DNA of 64,000 bases from Clostridium frigoris (GCF_018861865.1 NZ_JAHLDV010000006.1:1-64000); one strand, 5' to 3'. Counted from the first letter of the stretch, positions 18,991 to 28,800 are shown. Numbers and translations are program-made. The notes: generated by a model not told the origin, from the sequence alone.

Positions 18991-19019
18991 TTGAAATAGA
19001 ATAATATCTAGAGTATAAT
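18991..19019 (+). promoter_or_regulatory. Sigma-A promoter for ychF
   Basis: TTGAAA (18991-18996) and TATAAT (19014-19019) are separated by 17 bp, a near-consensus housekeeping promoter, 48 bp before the ychF start. The rest of the mraZ-ychF gap (18800-18990) is A+T-rich and shows no gene. Confidence 0.8.
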
Positions 19020-19067
19020 TTATTAGAACTTAATAATATTAAACGTAAGAAAGGAATGTACATATAT

Positions 19068-20165
19068 ATGAAGCTAGGAATTGTAGGTTTACCAAATGTA
19101 GGAAAAAGCACATTATTTAATGCAATAACAAAGGCAGGCGCGGAATCTGCTAACTATCCATTTTGTACTATAGAACCAAACGTTGGTGTAGTAAGCGTTC
19201 CAGACAAAAGATTGGATGTATTACAAGCTCTTTATAATAGTAAGAAGATAATTCGTACTTCTATAGAATTTTATGATATAGCGGGCCTCGTAAAAGGAGC
19301 AAGCAAAGGAGAAGGTTTAGGTAATAAGTTTCTATCTCATATTAGAGAAGTAGCATCTATTGTTCATGTAGTAAGATGTTTTGTAGATGAAAATGTTGTA
19401 CATGTAGATGGCTCTGTTGATCCACTTCGAGATATAGATACTATCAACTTAGAACTTATTTTCTCAGATCTTGATGTACTAGAAAAAAGGTTAGAAAAGT
19501 CACAAAAACTCGTTCGCTCCGGTGATAAAATAGCAAAAACAGAATATGAGCTTATGGAAAGAATAAAAGAACACCTTGAAGCAAACCTTGCAGTAAGGTC
19601 TCTAAACTTTACAGAGGAAGAAACTATTTTTGTAAACAGTCTTTTCCTAATCACTTCAAAACCAGTATTATACGTTGCAAACATTAGTGAAGATGATCTT
19701 ATGTCTGGTAATACAGAAAATGATATGGTTAAAAAAGTTCAAGAATTTGCGAAAAGTGAAAATTCAGAAGTAATTGTAGTTTGTGCAAGCCTTGAAGAAG
19801 AATTGTCTGCTCTAGACGATGATGAAAAAATGGAACTTCTACAAGAATACGGTCTTAAAGAAACAGGACTTGATAAACTTATACATTCTAGTTATAGACT
19901 GCTTGGACTTATGAGTTTCCTAACTGCGGGTGTTCCTGAAGTAAGAGCCTGGACTATACACATTGGAACTAAAGCCCCTGCGGCGGCCGGTAAAATTCAT
20001 TCTGATATAGAAAGAGGTTTTATAAGGGCAGAAATAGTTTCCTATGATAAGTTAGTTGAATGTGGTAGCGAAGCTGCTGCTAAGGAAAAAGGACAATACA
20101 GACTTGAAGGAAAAGAGTACATCATGCAAGATGGTGATGTAGTTAACTTTAGATTTAACGTATAA
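19068..20165 (+). CDS. ychF: Redox-regulated ATPase YchF (OLA1 family)
   Basis: A 365-residue Obg-family P-loop protein that in characterised members prefers ATP over GTP, binds ribosomes and takes part in stress control. G1 is GLPNVGKSTLFNA near the N-terminus and G3 is DIAGLVKGASKGEGLG. The usual NKxD is replaced by an N-x-S-E motif (NISEDD), as expected for YchF. A C-terminal TGS domain ends with DGDVVNFRFNV. I place the start at the second ATG (19068), which gives the canonical MKLGIVGLPN; the first ATG (19056) touches the AAGGA site with no spacing. Confidence 0.96.
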   Translation: MKLGIVGLPNVGKSTLFNAITKAGAESANYPFCTIEPNVGVVSVPDKRLDVLQALYNSKKIIRTSIEFYDIAGLVKGASKGEGLGNKFLSHIREVASIVHVVRCFVDENVVHVDGSVDPLRDIDTINLELIFSDLDVLEKRLEKSQKLVRSGDKIAKTEYELMERIKEHLEANLAVRSLNFTEEETIFVNSLFLITSKPVLYVANISEDDLMSGNTENDMVKKVQEFAKSENSEVIVVCASLEEELSALDDDEKMELLQEYGLKETGLDKLIHSSYRLLGLMSFLTAGVPEVRAWTIHIGTKAPAAAGKIHSDIERGFIRAEIVSYDKLVECGSEAAAKEKGQYRLEGKEYIMQDGDVVNFRFNV

Positions 20166-20172
20166 AAAATAT

Positions 20173-20208
20173 GCACAGATACTAAGAAATTAGTATCTGT
20201 GCTTTTTT
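20173..20208 (+). terminator. Strong terminator after ychF
   Basis: Perfect 13-bp stem GCACAGATACTAA (20173-20185) with TTAGTATCTGTGC (20190-20202), GAAA loop, then TTTTTT. An A-run on the left means it may also end the converging Lon-like gene. Confidence 0.95.
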
Positions 20209-20218
20209 CATTAATAAT

Positions 20219-22513
20219 TTATTTTTTACTACTATATTTTTTTAGCTCTTTAGTAATGGTTAACATTACGGTTTCAAAGTTTTCATCTGATTCTCCCATT
20301 AGTACTTGAATTGCATCATCAATAGAATTCATTGTATATATATGGAAGTTTCCATTTTTAATTTCCTGTTCAACTTCTTCATTTAGGACTAAGTCGTCTG
20401 CATTAGATAATGGAATCAATACACCTTTACCTTTTATAGTGTCTAAGACTTTGCAGGCTGCAAAGAAGCCTTCTATTTTATGATTTACTCCTCCTATAGG
20501 TTGGACTTCACCAAATTGGTTTACCGAACCTGTAAGGGCAATGTTTTGTTTTACTGGTATTTTGCTTAATGCAGAAAGCATACTTATTATTTCTGCAACT
20601 GATGCACTATCACCATCTATTTTCCCGTATATTTGCTCAAAACTTACGTGAAAATCAACTGGAAGTCTACTAAACCCGCCATTAATATTACTCATATACC
20701 CCTTTAAAATATTAATAGATTTACTATGGATGCTACCACTAAGATTGCTTTCTTGCTGAACGTCTATTATATTACCTGCTCCCTTATAACAACAACAGGT
20801 AATCTTTATTGGCTTACCAAAACTAAAATATCCTGTATCAATTACTGATAGTCCATTCACTTGTCCGATTTTACTATTCATAACGTCAATAAGCATTTTC
20901 TTATCAGTATAATGATTTAAAATATCTTTTTCCATAATGTCTTTTGTATACCCTACATCAATTATATCATTTTCATTAATCTGATCTCTATCTTCTGCCT
21001 CAACCTTATTATTAGCTAAGATTAATAATTTTTTAATCTCATGTTTATCATAATATATTTTTTTCTTACTTTCTACCCTCTTAGACATTATCTTTGCTAC
21101 TTCTCTAATAGCAGCATTTGTAAGTGATTTAAAATTGTTTTCATAACAAATTTTATTAATCTCAAATACTAAAGATTTTTTTAGATTGTTATCTATATTC
21201 TGCACTGGATTACATTCTGCTTTTATAGTAAACATCTTTTTAAAGTCCTCATCATAATTATAAAGCAAATCGTACGTCTCATAATCTCCAATAAGAATTA
21301 TCTTTGTCTTAATGGAAATTGGTTCTGGTTTTAAAGTGTTTAAAGAAATAATCTCGTAATGGTTACTGTTAGCTCCGACATCTACTTTTTCTGCTAATAA
21401 AGATTTCTTTAATTGAGAATATGCCAAAGGGTTACTTAGTAAACTACTTATTCTAATTATCAAACACCCTTCATTTGCCCTCAGCAAACTACCACTTTTT
21501 ATAAATCCAACATTCGTGGAATAAACTCCTTTATTATTTTCATATTCTATATTACCAATTAAGTTCGTTAAATTGGGGTCTTGTTCAAAGATTACTGGTG
21601 ATACTTTATTATTGCTGTTATCTACAATTACATTAACAATATATTTGTATATAATTTCATTTATTTGTTCCTCATCATCATCATAATTGAGTGAATAATT
21701 ATCTGTAAGTTTTGTTTCTATGGCACTACATACTATATCAATATACTTCACTACAACTTCATCTTCCATAAACATATCTTTAAAGTCATCTTTTAATTGA
21801 CTCATTTCATTTTTGTAGTATATTCCCATTATTTGTTTTATTTTATCTAAATCTCTTGCTTCAATATCTTTTAATTCTTCTAAAGTATCCTTAGCTTTTT
21901 CTTTCAACATTTTTGCCGTAGCTAAAATTTCTTCTTTTCTCTCTTTATCCAATGTGTCATACTCATTCTCAGACATTTCCTTTCCTTTACTTAAAGGAAT
22001 GAATGTAAATCCACTATTAGTAGACTTTATATCAAAACCTTCATCTTTTGCTTTATCTATTAGTTCACCAATAAGTTCATTCCTTTTTTTTTGAATTCCT
22101 TCTTGAATTTCCTCTTTTTCTTTATTTGATGAATTATTGTAAAACTGGAATGTGCACTCTAAATACTCATCCTGCAATCCCTCAATTATATCTTTTAACC
22201 TATTTCCACCCCCATTGCTTACTATAATAGGTTTAGGATATTTTTCATCTTCATATAGTACATAACAAATGTCTTTTGGTTTGCTCTTATTCTCAAAGAT
22301 CTTTTCTACGCATTCGGTAATATCTTTAAGGCTTTCCTTTGAAAAATCGTCTATTAAATAAACATTAAAACCCTCTTTATCTATACTCATAGCAGTTTTA
22401 ATATTTTTTATTACATCTAAATATTGTGGCATGGGATCTAATGTTTTCCTCTCGCCCATATTTTCAATATCAAATTCATATATTATATCCTTTGGAGTTA
22501 ATTCCTTATTCAT
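20219..22513 (-). CDS. Lon-like S16 protease with degenerate ATPase domain
   Basis: A 764-residue relative of the COG1067 Lon-like proteases (AAA_32 plus Lon proteolytic domain). The C-terminal S16 domain is intact: G-D-S-A-S with catalytic serine S636 and GGVNHKIEGF with lysine K679. The ATPase half aligns to the family by landmarks but lacks its key residues. Where a P-loop is expected (residues 51-61) the text is VYLIDDFSKES, and where Walker B is expected after RANEGC (345-350) it reads LIIRIS with no Asp-Glu. I infer an ATP-independent or regulatory protease. An AGGAGG site precedes the ATG. It converges on ychF. Confidence 0.85.
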   Translation of the reverse strand: MNKELTPKDIIYEFDIENMGERKTLDPMPQYLDVIKNIKTAMSIDKEGFNVYLIDDFSKESLKDITECVEKIFENKSKPKDICYVLYEDEKYPKPIIVSNGGGNRLKDIIEGLQDEYLECTFQFYNNSSNKEKEEIQEGIQKKRNELIGELIDKAKDEGFDIKSTNSGFTFIPLSKGKEMSENEYDTLDKERKEEILATAKMLKEKAKDTLEELKDIEARDLDKIKQIMGIYYKNEMSQLKDDFKDMFMEDEVVVKYIDIVCSAIETKLTDNYSLNYDDDEEQINEIIYKYIVNVIVDNSNNKVSPVIFEQDPNLTNLIGNIEYENNKGVYSTNVGFIKSGSLLRANEGCLIIRISSLLSNPLAYSQLKKSLLAEKVDVGANSNHYEIISLNTLKPEPISIKTKIILIGDYETYDLLYNYDEDFKKMFTIKAECNPVQNIDNNLKKSLVFEINKICYENNFKSLTNAAIREVAKIMSKRVESKKKIYYDKHEIKKLLILANNKVEAEDRDQINENDIIDVGYTKDIMEKDILNHYTDKKMLIDVMNSKIGQVNGLSVIDTGYFSFGKPIKITCCCYKGAGNIIDVQQESNLSGSIHSKSINILKGYMSNINGGFSRLPVDFHVSFEQIYGKIDGDSASVAEIISMLSALSKIPVKQNIALTGSVNQFGEVQPIGGVNHKIEGFFAACKVLDTIKGKGVLIPLSNADDLVLNEEVEQEIKNGNFHIYTMNSIDDAIQVLMGESDENFETVMLTITKELKKYSSKK

Positions 22514-22675
22514 ATTCCTCCTCCTTTCAATTCTTTATTCTATTAATATTCTTAAATTACACATTTGGAGACAAATATTCTCATTATGGATTAATAATTT
22601 TTCTAATTTTATGCTTAAACCACTTTTCATACATATTTTGTAAAGATAAATTTGTAAATAGACATTTTTAAATGC

Positions 22676-22704
22676 TTGAGTTAAATAACAACTTAAGATA
22701 TAAT
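22676..22704 (+). promoter_or_regulatory. Sigma-A promoter for the 22759 gene
   Basis: TTGAGT (22676-22681) and TATAAT (22699-22704) are spaced by 17 bp, 54 bp upstream of the start codon. Confidence 0.75.
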
Positions 22705-22758
22705 AAGCTTATTGACTTTTTATATTTTTTATAATTTTTATTGTAAAGGAGTAATTAT

Positions 22759-23178
22759 ATGGGATTAAAAGAAAAATTAACTAATAGCTATACACAGTCA
22801 TATTTAAAAAGATATGGTGATAGACTTACTCAAGCACAAGGTAGAGTTCTATCTGTAAAAGTAGAATCAAAAAATTATCTTAGAATGTTTTATAAATTAA
22901 CAGTAATAATCCTTGTAAAGGCTGATGGAAGTAAATCAATTTCTAAGTGCATATTTAAAAAACATCGTTGGTTTAAAAAGATAAACTTTATATCAGTTCT
23001 TCAAGGACATTCTGTTATAATCCAAGGAATGAAAGGTAAAAAAGGTAAAGAACACAGAGAACATATTCAAATTGTTAACATAAGAAATATGACTACTAAA
23101 AAAGACTTAGTTCCTACTAAAGAAGGAACCCCTACTCCAAAAGTACAACGAGTACGAGCAGATAAGAGATTTAAGTAG
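22759..23178 (+). CDS. Conserved-looking small basic protein, function unknown
   Basis: A 139-residue, very basic protein I do not recognise. It has no signal peptide and only one short hydrophobic stretch (YKLTVIILVKADG, about residues 45-57) that looks like a buried strand rather than a membrane helix. Strand-rich text from residue 25 to 95 followed by a Lys/Arg/Thr/Pro tail is compatible with a small nucleic-acid or ribosome-associated fold, but this is only a guess. It has its own near-consensus promoter, an AAAGGAG site and a strong terminator, so it is a real monocistronic gene. Confidence 0.7.
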   Translation: MGLKEKLTNSYTQSYLKRYGDRLTQAQGRVLSVKVESKNYLRMFYKLTVIILVKADGSKSISKCIFKKHRWFKKINFISVLQGHSVIIQGMKGKKGKEHREHIQIVNIRNMTTKKDLVPTKEGTPTPKVQRVRADKRFK

Positions 23179-23180
23179 TA

Positions 23181-23218
23181 AAAGCTATATGGCATTTTAA
23201 AATGTCATATAGCTTTTT
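23181..23218 (+). terminator. Strong terminator after the 22759 gene
   Basis: AAAGCTATATG-G-CATTTT pairs with AAAATG-T-CATATAGCTTT, a 17-pair stem with one mismatch, followed by a T-run. A perfect-looking intrinsic terminator. Confidence 0.92.
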
Positions 23219-23284
23219 AAATTCACAAACATAACCGCCATGTTATGCATCACCTATATGTGCTGAATTACCTAGAGATAATGC

Positions 23285-25894
23285 TTAGTGCTTGTTTGTT
23301 AAATACAAGTACAAACTATTTATAAAGGAAATAATACTTGAGAAAAATAAAATAATTAACCATTGTCCTAAATTAAGTGGTACAGTGTGAAAAACACTTT
23401 GCAAAAATGGAATATAAACTATACTAAGCAACATAATTACGGATATACTTACAGCGAAAAGTAAGTACATATTTGTAAATGGATTAATTTCAAATAAAGA
23501 ATGTTTTTCAGATCTACATTCAAACACATGTATGAGTTGAGACAAAACTAAAGTTCCCAGAGCAAGGGTTCTACAAGCTTCAATACTCATACCATAATAT
23601 TTACCACCAATGAATGACAATATTGTACAAACACCTATTAAGCAGCCACGTATGACAATCTTTTCTGTGAGACCTCTTGAAAATACGCTTTCATTTTTTC
23701 CTCTAGGTTTTTCTAGCATTATATCAGGATCTGCAGGATCTACTCCTAGTGCAATAGCTGGAAGTCCATCTGTAACTAAATTTACAAATAATATTTGAAT
23801 AGGAAGAAGTGGATTCTCTAAATAAAATAAAGAAGCTAAAAACATGGTAAGTACTTCGCCTAAATTACAAGATAACAAATACCTTATAAATTTTCTAATA
23901 TTATTGTATATTACACGACCTTCTTCAACTGCGGAAACAATAGTTGCAAAATTGTCATCGAGTAAGATCATAGATGCAGCCTCTTTAGTTACATCTGTAC
24001 CAGATATACCCATAGCTATACCAATGTCTGCCTCTTTTATAGCTGGTGCATCATTAACTCCATCCCCAGTCATTGCTACAATATGATTTTTGTGTTTAAA
24101 TGCCTTAACTATCCTTAGCTTGTGTTTAGGACTTACTCTTGCAAATATTTTGAAATTATCAATATTTTTATCTAATTCTTTATCACTTAATTTATCTAGT
24201 TCATCTCCAGTTATAACTTCCTGTGGATATTTACAGATATCTAAATCTTTTCCTATAGCATAAGCTGTATTTTTATGATCTCCTGTTATCATTATAGGTC
24301 TTATACCTGCAATCTTGCACTTTATAACTGCATCCTTTACTTCTTTCCTTGGAGGATCAATTATACCTGCTACCCCTATGAATATTAAGTTACTTTCCAA
24401 ATTATCATTATGCACAATACCAGTCACCTTGTAGGCACATGCAATGCATCTTAAAGCCTTGTTTGACATAGACTCCACGGACCTCATTAGTTTATTTTTG
24501 TAAACAGGAAGCATTGGCTGTATAACTCCATCGATTAATATATAATTACATTTTTCTATAACCCTTTCTGGGGCACCTTTAACATAACAAACTTCTCTAT
24601 CATCTTCTTTAACAATGACGGACATAATTTTTCTTGTTGAGTTAAATGATATTTCATATACACGTCTTGCTTTATTTAAAAATTCTTGTAACTCTTTAGG
24701 ATTATTAAAAAAGCCTTTAATCAATGCTGTTTCCGTTGGATCGCCAAATAAACACTTTTCAATATTTCTAACATTGAAATCATAATTACAGTCATTACAG
24801 TATGTATAGGCTTTTTTCATCATTAAATTCAATGGAATTTTATCATTATCAATATTGTAAATCTGTCCGTCAAAATATAATGCTTTTACTGTCATATTAT
24901 TTTCAGTTAAGGTTCCTGTTTTATCAGTACATATTACAGAAGTACACCCAAGAGTTTCAACGGCTGGTAATTTTCTAACTAAAGCATTTCTTTTAAGCAT
25001 TCTGGATACACCAAGAGCCAAAGCAACTGTAACTATAGCAGTTAAGCCTTCTGGTATCGCAGCTACTGCAAGACTTACTCCAAGCAGAAACATTTCGTAC
25101 TTATCTTGTCCACGCCAAATTCCCATAAAAGTTACAACCGCGCAAATTATTATACAAAGTATAACTAATATTTTTCCAAGATGTGCCAAGCGTTCCTTTA
25201 ATGGCGACCTCTCATTATCTATACTATGAAGCATATCTGCTATTTTTCCCATTTCTGTACTCATTCCTGTTGCAACAACTTTTGCTTTAGCTTTTCCTGT
25301 GAGAATTATTGTTCCCATATAAATAGTGTTTTCCTTAGAACTTTCGCTTTTAGATACTCCAGCAGATTCACCAGTTAGTAAGGATTCATCAAGCATGACG
25401 TTATTACACTGCGTTAAAATACAATCTGCAGGGATTCTATCACCACTTTCTAAAATTACGAGGTCTCCTGGCACTAGATACATTGCATTTATTACTAAAA
25501 TTCCTCCATTTCTAACTACTTTAGCTGTTGGTGCGGCCAGCTTACTAAGTGCCTCTAATGACTTCTCAGTTTTAAATTCTTGAATAAACCCTAATATTCC
25601 ATTCATTATAACTATTATGAATATAGTTATTGCATCTGCTTTTTCACCCATAAGACCTGAAAGTACTGTTGCTACAATTAATATCCAAGTAATAAAATCA
25701 TTGAATTGAGAAATAAATATTTGAAGCGCTGATATCTTTTTTTTACTTTCTAATTTATTAAATCCATATTTTTTAAGCCTACTCTCTGCGTCTGCATTTG
25801 TTAATCCCTTTGATGAGGTAATACTATCATAACCAAGTCCACTTGACTTACTTTTATCCTTAGCATTGTTATTTGACATTCGTTCATTAAACAC
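23285..25894 (-). CDS. P-type calcium-translocating ATPase (PMCA/SERCA-like)
   Basis: An 869-residue P2-type ATPase pumping cations, most likely Ca2+, out of the cell. The N-terminal cation ATPase domain contains KYGFNKL, the actuator contains LLTGES, the phosphorylation site is CTDKTGTLT, and the hinge reads TGDGVNDAPAIKEADIGIAMG. The M4 motif AAIPEGL and ten predicted transmembrane segments support a Ca2+ pump over a heavy-metal pump, and no N-terminal metal-binding CxxC is present. The GTG start lies 7 nt after GGGGG. It stands alone, converging with the 22759 gene. Confidence 0.92.
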   Translation of the reverse strand: MFNERMSNNNAKDKSKSSGLGYDSITSSKGLTNADAESRLKKYGFNKLESKKKISALQIFISQFNDFITWILIVATVLSGLMGEKADAITIFIIVIMNGILGFIQEFKTEKSLEALSKLAAPTAKVVRNGGILVINAMYLVPGDLVILESGDRIPADCILTQCNNVMLDESLLTGESAGVSKSESSKENTIYMGTIILTGKAKAKVVATGMSTEMGKIADMLHSIDNERSPLKERLAHLGKILVILCIIICAVVTFMGIWRGQDKYEMFLLGVSLAVAAIPEGLTAIVTVALALGVSRMLKRNALVRKLPAVETLGCTSVICTDKTGTLTENNMTVKALYFDGQIYNIDNDKIPLNLMMKKAYTYCNDCNYDFNVRNIEKCLFGDPTETALIKGFFNNPKELQEFLNKARRVYEISFNSTRKIMSVIVKEDDREVCYVKGAPERVIEKCNYILIDGVIQPMLPVYKNKLMRSVESMSNKALRCIACAYKVTGIVHNDNLESNLIFIGVAGIIDPPRKEVKDAVIKCKIAGIRPIMITGDHKNTAYAIGKDLDICKYPQEVITGDELDKLSDKELDKNIDNFKIFARVSPKHKLRIVKAFKHKNHIVAMTGDGVNDAPAIKEADIGIAMGISGTDVTKEAASMILLDDNFATIVSAVEEGRVIYNNIRKFIRYLLSCNLGEVLTMFLASLFYLENPLLPIQILFVNLVTDGLPAIALGVDPADPDIMLEKPRGKNESVFSRGLTEKIVIRGCLIGVCTILSFIGGKYYGMSIEACRTLALGTLVLSQLIHVFECRSEKHSLFEINPFTNMYLLFAVSISVIMLLSIVYIPFLQSVFHTVPLNLGQWLIILFFSSIISFINSLYLYLTNKH

Positions 25895-26121
25895 TTATAT
25901 TCCCCCTTACGCCTCTTTAAAATAGATAATATTTTCTAGTTGTCCTCTTTTCTACGCAATCATCTTATTATTTTAAGATAACTACATTTCTATATTTTTT
26001 ATTCTTTATTAATATATGTGGTTACTTTCATACATATGAAAAAAATATTGGTTTTTTTCTTTACAATATGTAAGTTTGAATATAAAATAATGTTAGCAAT
26101 AATTTTTAGTTAAAACGACAT

Positions 26122-26149
26122 GCAGATAATAATTAGTATTATTATCTGC
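26122..26149 (+). promoter_or_regulatory. Perfect hairpin in the ppaC leader
   Basis: GCAGATAATAA (26122-26132) and TTATTATCTGC (26139-26149) form an 11-bp perfect stem with a 6-nt loop, 26 bp before the ppaC start. A candidate promoter lies upstream (TTTACA 26060-26065, TAAAAT 26083-26088, 17 bp). No T-run follows, so it may be an operator or a leader stem. The rest of 25895-26121 shows no gene. Confidence 0.5.
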
Positions 26150-26175
26150 TCTACGGAAAGACAAGGAGGACATAC

Positions 26176-27816
26176 GTGAAAAACATTATTTATATTACTG
26201 GTCACAAAAATCCAGATACTGATTCTATTTGTGCTGCTATCGCATATTCAGAGTTTAAAAATAAAACAGGTAAAATTACTGCTGTGCCTATAAGGCTCGG
26301 TGAAACAAATTCTGAAACAAAATTTATTCTTAAATATTTTGCTGTAGCAGAACCTGAACTTATAACCACAGTTAAAACACAAATTTCTGATTTAGATATC
26401 GATGTTGTAGCTCCAATTTCACCGGATATTTCTCTAAAAATGGCTTGGTCTATAATGAAGAAAAAGAATGTTAAGACCCTACCTGTAATAGATGAAAATG
26501 AACAACTAGCTGGTGTAGCCTCTGTTTCAAATCTTGCTTCAAACTATTTAGATATTTGGGACAATTCTATTCTTGAAAAAAGTAATACATCACTTGAAAA
26601 CATTTTAGATACTCTATCAGCTAAATGTTTATACAAACCAGAGACTCCATTCAAAATAACAGGTAAAATTATTGTAGCTGCTATGCAACCTGATAGCACA
26701 AAAACAGTAATTGAAGCTGGTGATATTGCCATATGTGGAGATAGAGATGATTCCCAATGTTTAATAATTAATTCTAAAGCATCTCTTTTAATTATTACTG
26801 GTAATCATGCGCCAACAGCTGAAGTTATTGAACTTGCAAAAAGTGTAGGGTGTACAATTATATTAACACCATATGACACTTTTACAGCTTCTAGACTTAT
26901 AACTCAAAGTATTCCTATAGATTATGTAATGACTAGAAAAAATCTTGTTACATTTAACACAGATGATTTTATTGATGAAATAAAATACACTATGCTTGAG
27001 ACTAGATATAGAAGTTATCCAGTTCTTGATGAGAATAATAAAGTTGTTGGAAGTATTTCAAGATTTCATTTAATATCTGAAAACAAAAAAAAGGTTATAC
27101 TTGTAGATCATAATGAAAAAACCCAATCGGTTACGGGCCTTGAGGATGCTGAAATATTAGAAATAATAGATCATCATAGAATTGCAGATGTTCAAACTGG
27201 TCAACCTATATATTTTAGAAATGAACCTGTTGGAAGTACTTCAACAATAGTCGCAACAATATTCTTTGAAAATGGAATTAGACCATCAAAAAGTGTTGCA
27301 GGAATTTTATGTGCAGCAATTATTTCTGATACATTGCTTTTAAAATCACCTACATCTACAATAGTTGACGAACTAACTTTAAAAAGATTAGCTCAGATTG
27401 CCGACTTAAACATAGAAGAGTTTGCTAAAGAAATGTTTAAAGCTGGTACCTCACTAGACGGTAAAACAGCTGAAGAAATTTTCTACCAAGATTTTAAACC
27501 TTTTACTCTTAGCGGTTTTAAAGTAGGAGTATCACAAGTTGGTACAATGTATATTGAAAGCTTCGATACAATTAAAAATGACATGATAGATTTAATGAAT
27601 AAAAAAGCAAAAGAAAATGGTTTCAACTTGATTATATTAATGCTAACGGATATATTAAATGGCGGTTCTGTATTAATAGCTGCTGGGGAACACAAAGACA
27701 TTGTTTCAAAAGCTTTTAATGTTACTTTAACAGATAGCGGTATATATATACCTGGTCTTGTTTCAAGAAAAAAACAGGTTATACCACCTATTACGGTTGC
27801 CCTAAGTAAAATATAA
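26176..27816 (+). CDS. ppaC: Mn-dependent inorganic pyrophosphatase with CBS and DRTGG domains
   Basis: A 546-residue family II pyrophosphatase that hydrolyses PPi. It starts with GHKNPDTDSICAAIAY (metal ligands), carries a CBS pair split by a DRTGG domain (about residues 70-300), then LVDHNE, the DHH motif at IIDHHR and GSTSTIVA. The C-terminal DHHA2 domain ends SRKKQVIPPI with the substrate-binding basic residues. CBS-PPases of clostridia are regulated by adenine nucleotides through this insert; the domain order here matches. The start is a GTG 6 nt after AAGGAGGA. Confidence 0.96.
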   Translation: MKNIIYITGHKNPDTDSICAAIAYSEFKNKTGKITAVPIRLGETNSETKFILKYFAVAEPELITTVKTQISDLDIDVVAPISPDISLKMAWSIMKKKNVKTLPVIDENEQLAGVASVSNLASNYLDIWDNSILEKSNTSLENILDTLSAKCLYKPETPFKITGKIIVAAMQPDSTKTVIEAGDIAICGDRDDSQCLIINSKASLLIITGNHAPTAEVIELAKSVGCTIILTPYDTFTASRLITQSIPIDYVMTRKNLVTFNTDDFIDEIKYTMLETRYRSYPVLDENNKVVGSISRFHLISENKKKVILVDHNEKTQSVTGLEDAEILEIIDHHRIADVQTGQPIYFRNEPVGSTSTIVATIFFENGIRPSKSVAGILCAAIISDTLLLKSPTSTIVDELTLKRLAQIADLNIEEFAKEMFKAGTSLDGKTAEEIFYQDFKPFTLSGFKVGVSQVGTMYIESFDTIKNDMIDLMNKKAKENGFNLIILMLTDILNGGSVLIAAGEHKDIVSKAFNVTLTDSGIYIPGLVSRKKQVIPPITVALSKI

Positions 27817-27833
27817 TAAAATTTAATTTTAAA

Positions 27834-27875
27834 AAACAAAGCAGATATTAAAAAATATTTGCTTTGTTTTTTTTT
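27834..27875 (+). terminator. Terminator after ppaC
   Basis: AAACAAAGCA (27834-27843) pairs with TGCTTTGTTT (27860-27869), with an inner ATATT/AATAT stem, then a long T-run. Confidence 0.92.
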
Positions 27876-27895
27876 ATTATAATTTATAAATATCT

Positions 27896-28657
27896 CTATT
27901 TTAACTGTATAACAAGAAAAGCTATAAAAACTAGGAAACATATAGAATAGCTTATGCTTAAATAGTCCTTAATGCATACGTTATCAATCTTATTGTTATA
28001 GTCACCATAAGATTTTAGATAATGCATATTGTTACTATTATGATAAGAATAAAAATTAACTGATTCGATAAAGGCAGCTAAAATATCAACATTCAGAAGA
28101 GGTACTACCAAAAGATTACTAATGTAATCTCCTTTAAATTTTATCATTAAATTTTGATTTCTAAACACATAAATTATATATAAAAAAACTTCAGCTATTA
28201 TTGATGGTATTATAATAGCTATAGAAATAATAAAACCTAATATATTCAAATCAACATCATTACTTAAATTATATAATATCGCAAACACAATCGCTGCAGC
28301 ATTACCAAACATTATAATTATAAATAAAGGTGCTATAAATCCACATATAAGAGCTCTAGATATAGTAGATATTGTGTCATAAAAATGTTTTTTATCATTC
28401 TTTTTTAAATTTTTTCTCTCTGTATTACTAATATCTATTACTATAAACGCTGTAATAGCATTATATAATTGGTTGTCTTTTATAAAAATAAGCCCCAAAT
28501 ATATAATAAATATAAAACATAGATACAAAAATTGCACTACATATGTGTTTTTAATTTTATTCTTTAATTTTATATTAATAAAACTAGATACCCTTTGTCT
28601 ATCAAATCCCCACAGTAATATGCTAAATAAACAACCAATTATATATCCTATCCCCAT
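27896..28657 (-). CDS. Polytopic membrane protein, function unknown
   Basis: A 253-residue hydrophobic protein I do not recognise. About six transmembrane segments are visible: residues 3-17, 37-57, 60-75, 100-125, 133-158 and the C-terminal 18. A loop of about 60 residues (185-232) is polar and asparagine/tyrosine rich. I place the start at ATG 28657, 6 nt after AGGAGG; the in-frame GTG at 28663 directly touches that site. It lies between ppaC and the end of the flagellar operon, from which a terminator separates it, so a flagellar role is not implied. Confidence 0.65.
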   Translation of the reverse strand: MGIGYIIGCLFSILLWGFDRQRVSSFINIKLKNKIKNTYVVQFLYLCFIFIIYLGLIFIKDNQLYNAITAFIVIDISNTERKNLKKNDKKHFYDTISTISRALICGFIAPLFIIIMFGNAAAIVFAILYNLSNDVDLNILGFIISIAIIIPSIIAEVFLYIIYVFRNQNLMIKFKGDYISNLLVVPLLNVDILAAFIESVNFYSYHNSNNMHYLKSYGDYNNKIDNVCIKDYLSISYSICFLVFIAFLVIQLK

Positions 28658-28753
28658 GATCACCCTCCTAAATCATATCATTATGTACTTTACTAATAAT
28701 ATATGAGGAATTCTCTCCAATTAAAACTATTTTTTATATTATTTATTGTAATC

Positions 28754-28782
28754 AAAAAAAGACATACTTTAAAAAGCATGTC
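28754..28782 (-). terminator. Terminator at the end of the flagellar operon
   Basis: GACATACTTT pairs with AAAGCATGTC with one mismatch. On the minus strand it is followed by TTTTTTTGATT, 19 bp past the flgG stop. Confidence 0.88.
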
Positions 28783-28800
28783 AAAACACTTATAAACTAA

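Noticed and set aside
22426-22671. Plus-strand frames between the Lon-like gene and the 22759 gene
   Set aside because: They are hydrophobic antisense or intergenic frames with no ribosome binding site, and the real promoter for the next gene lies within or after them.
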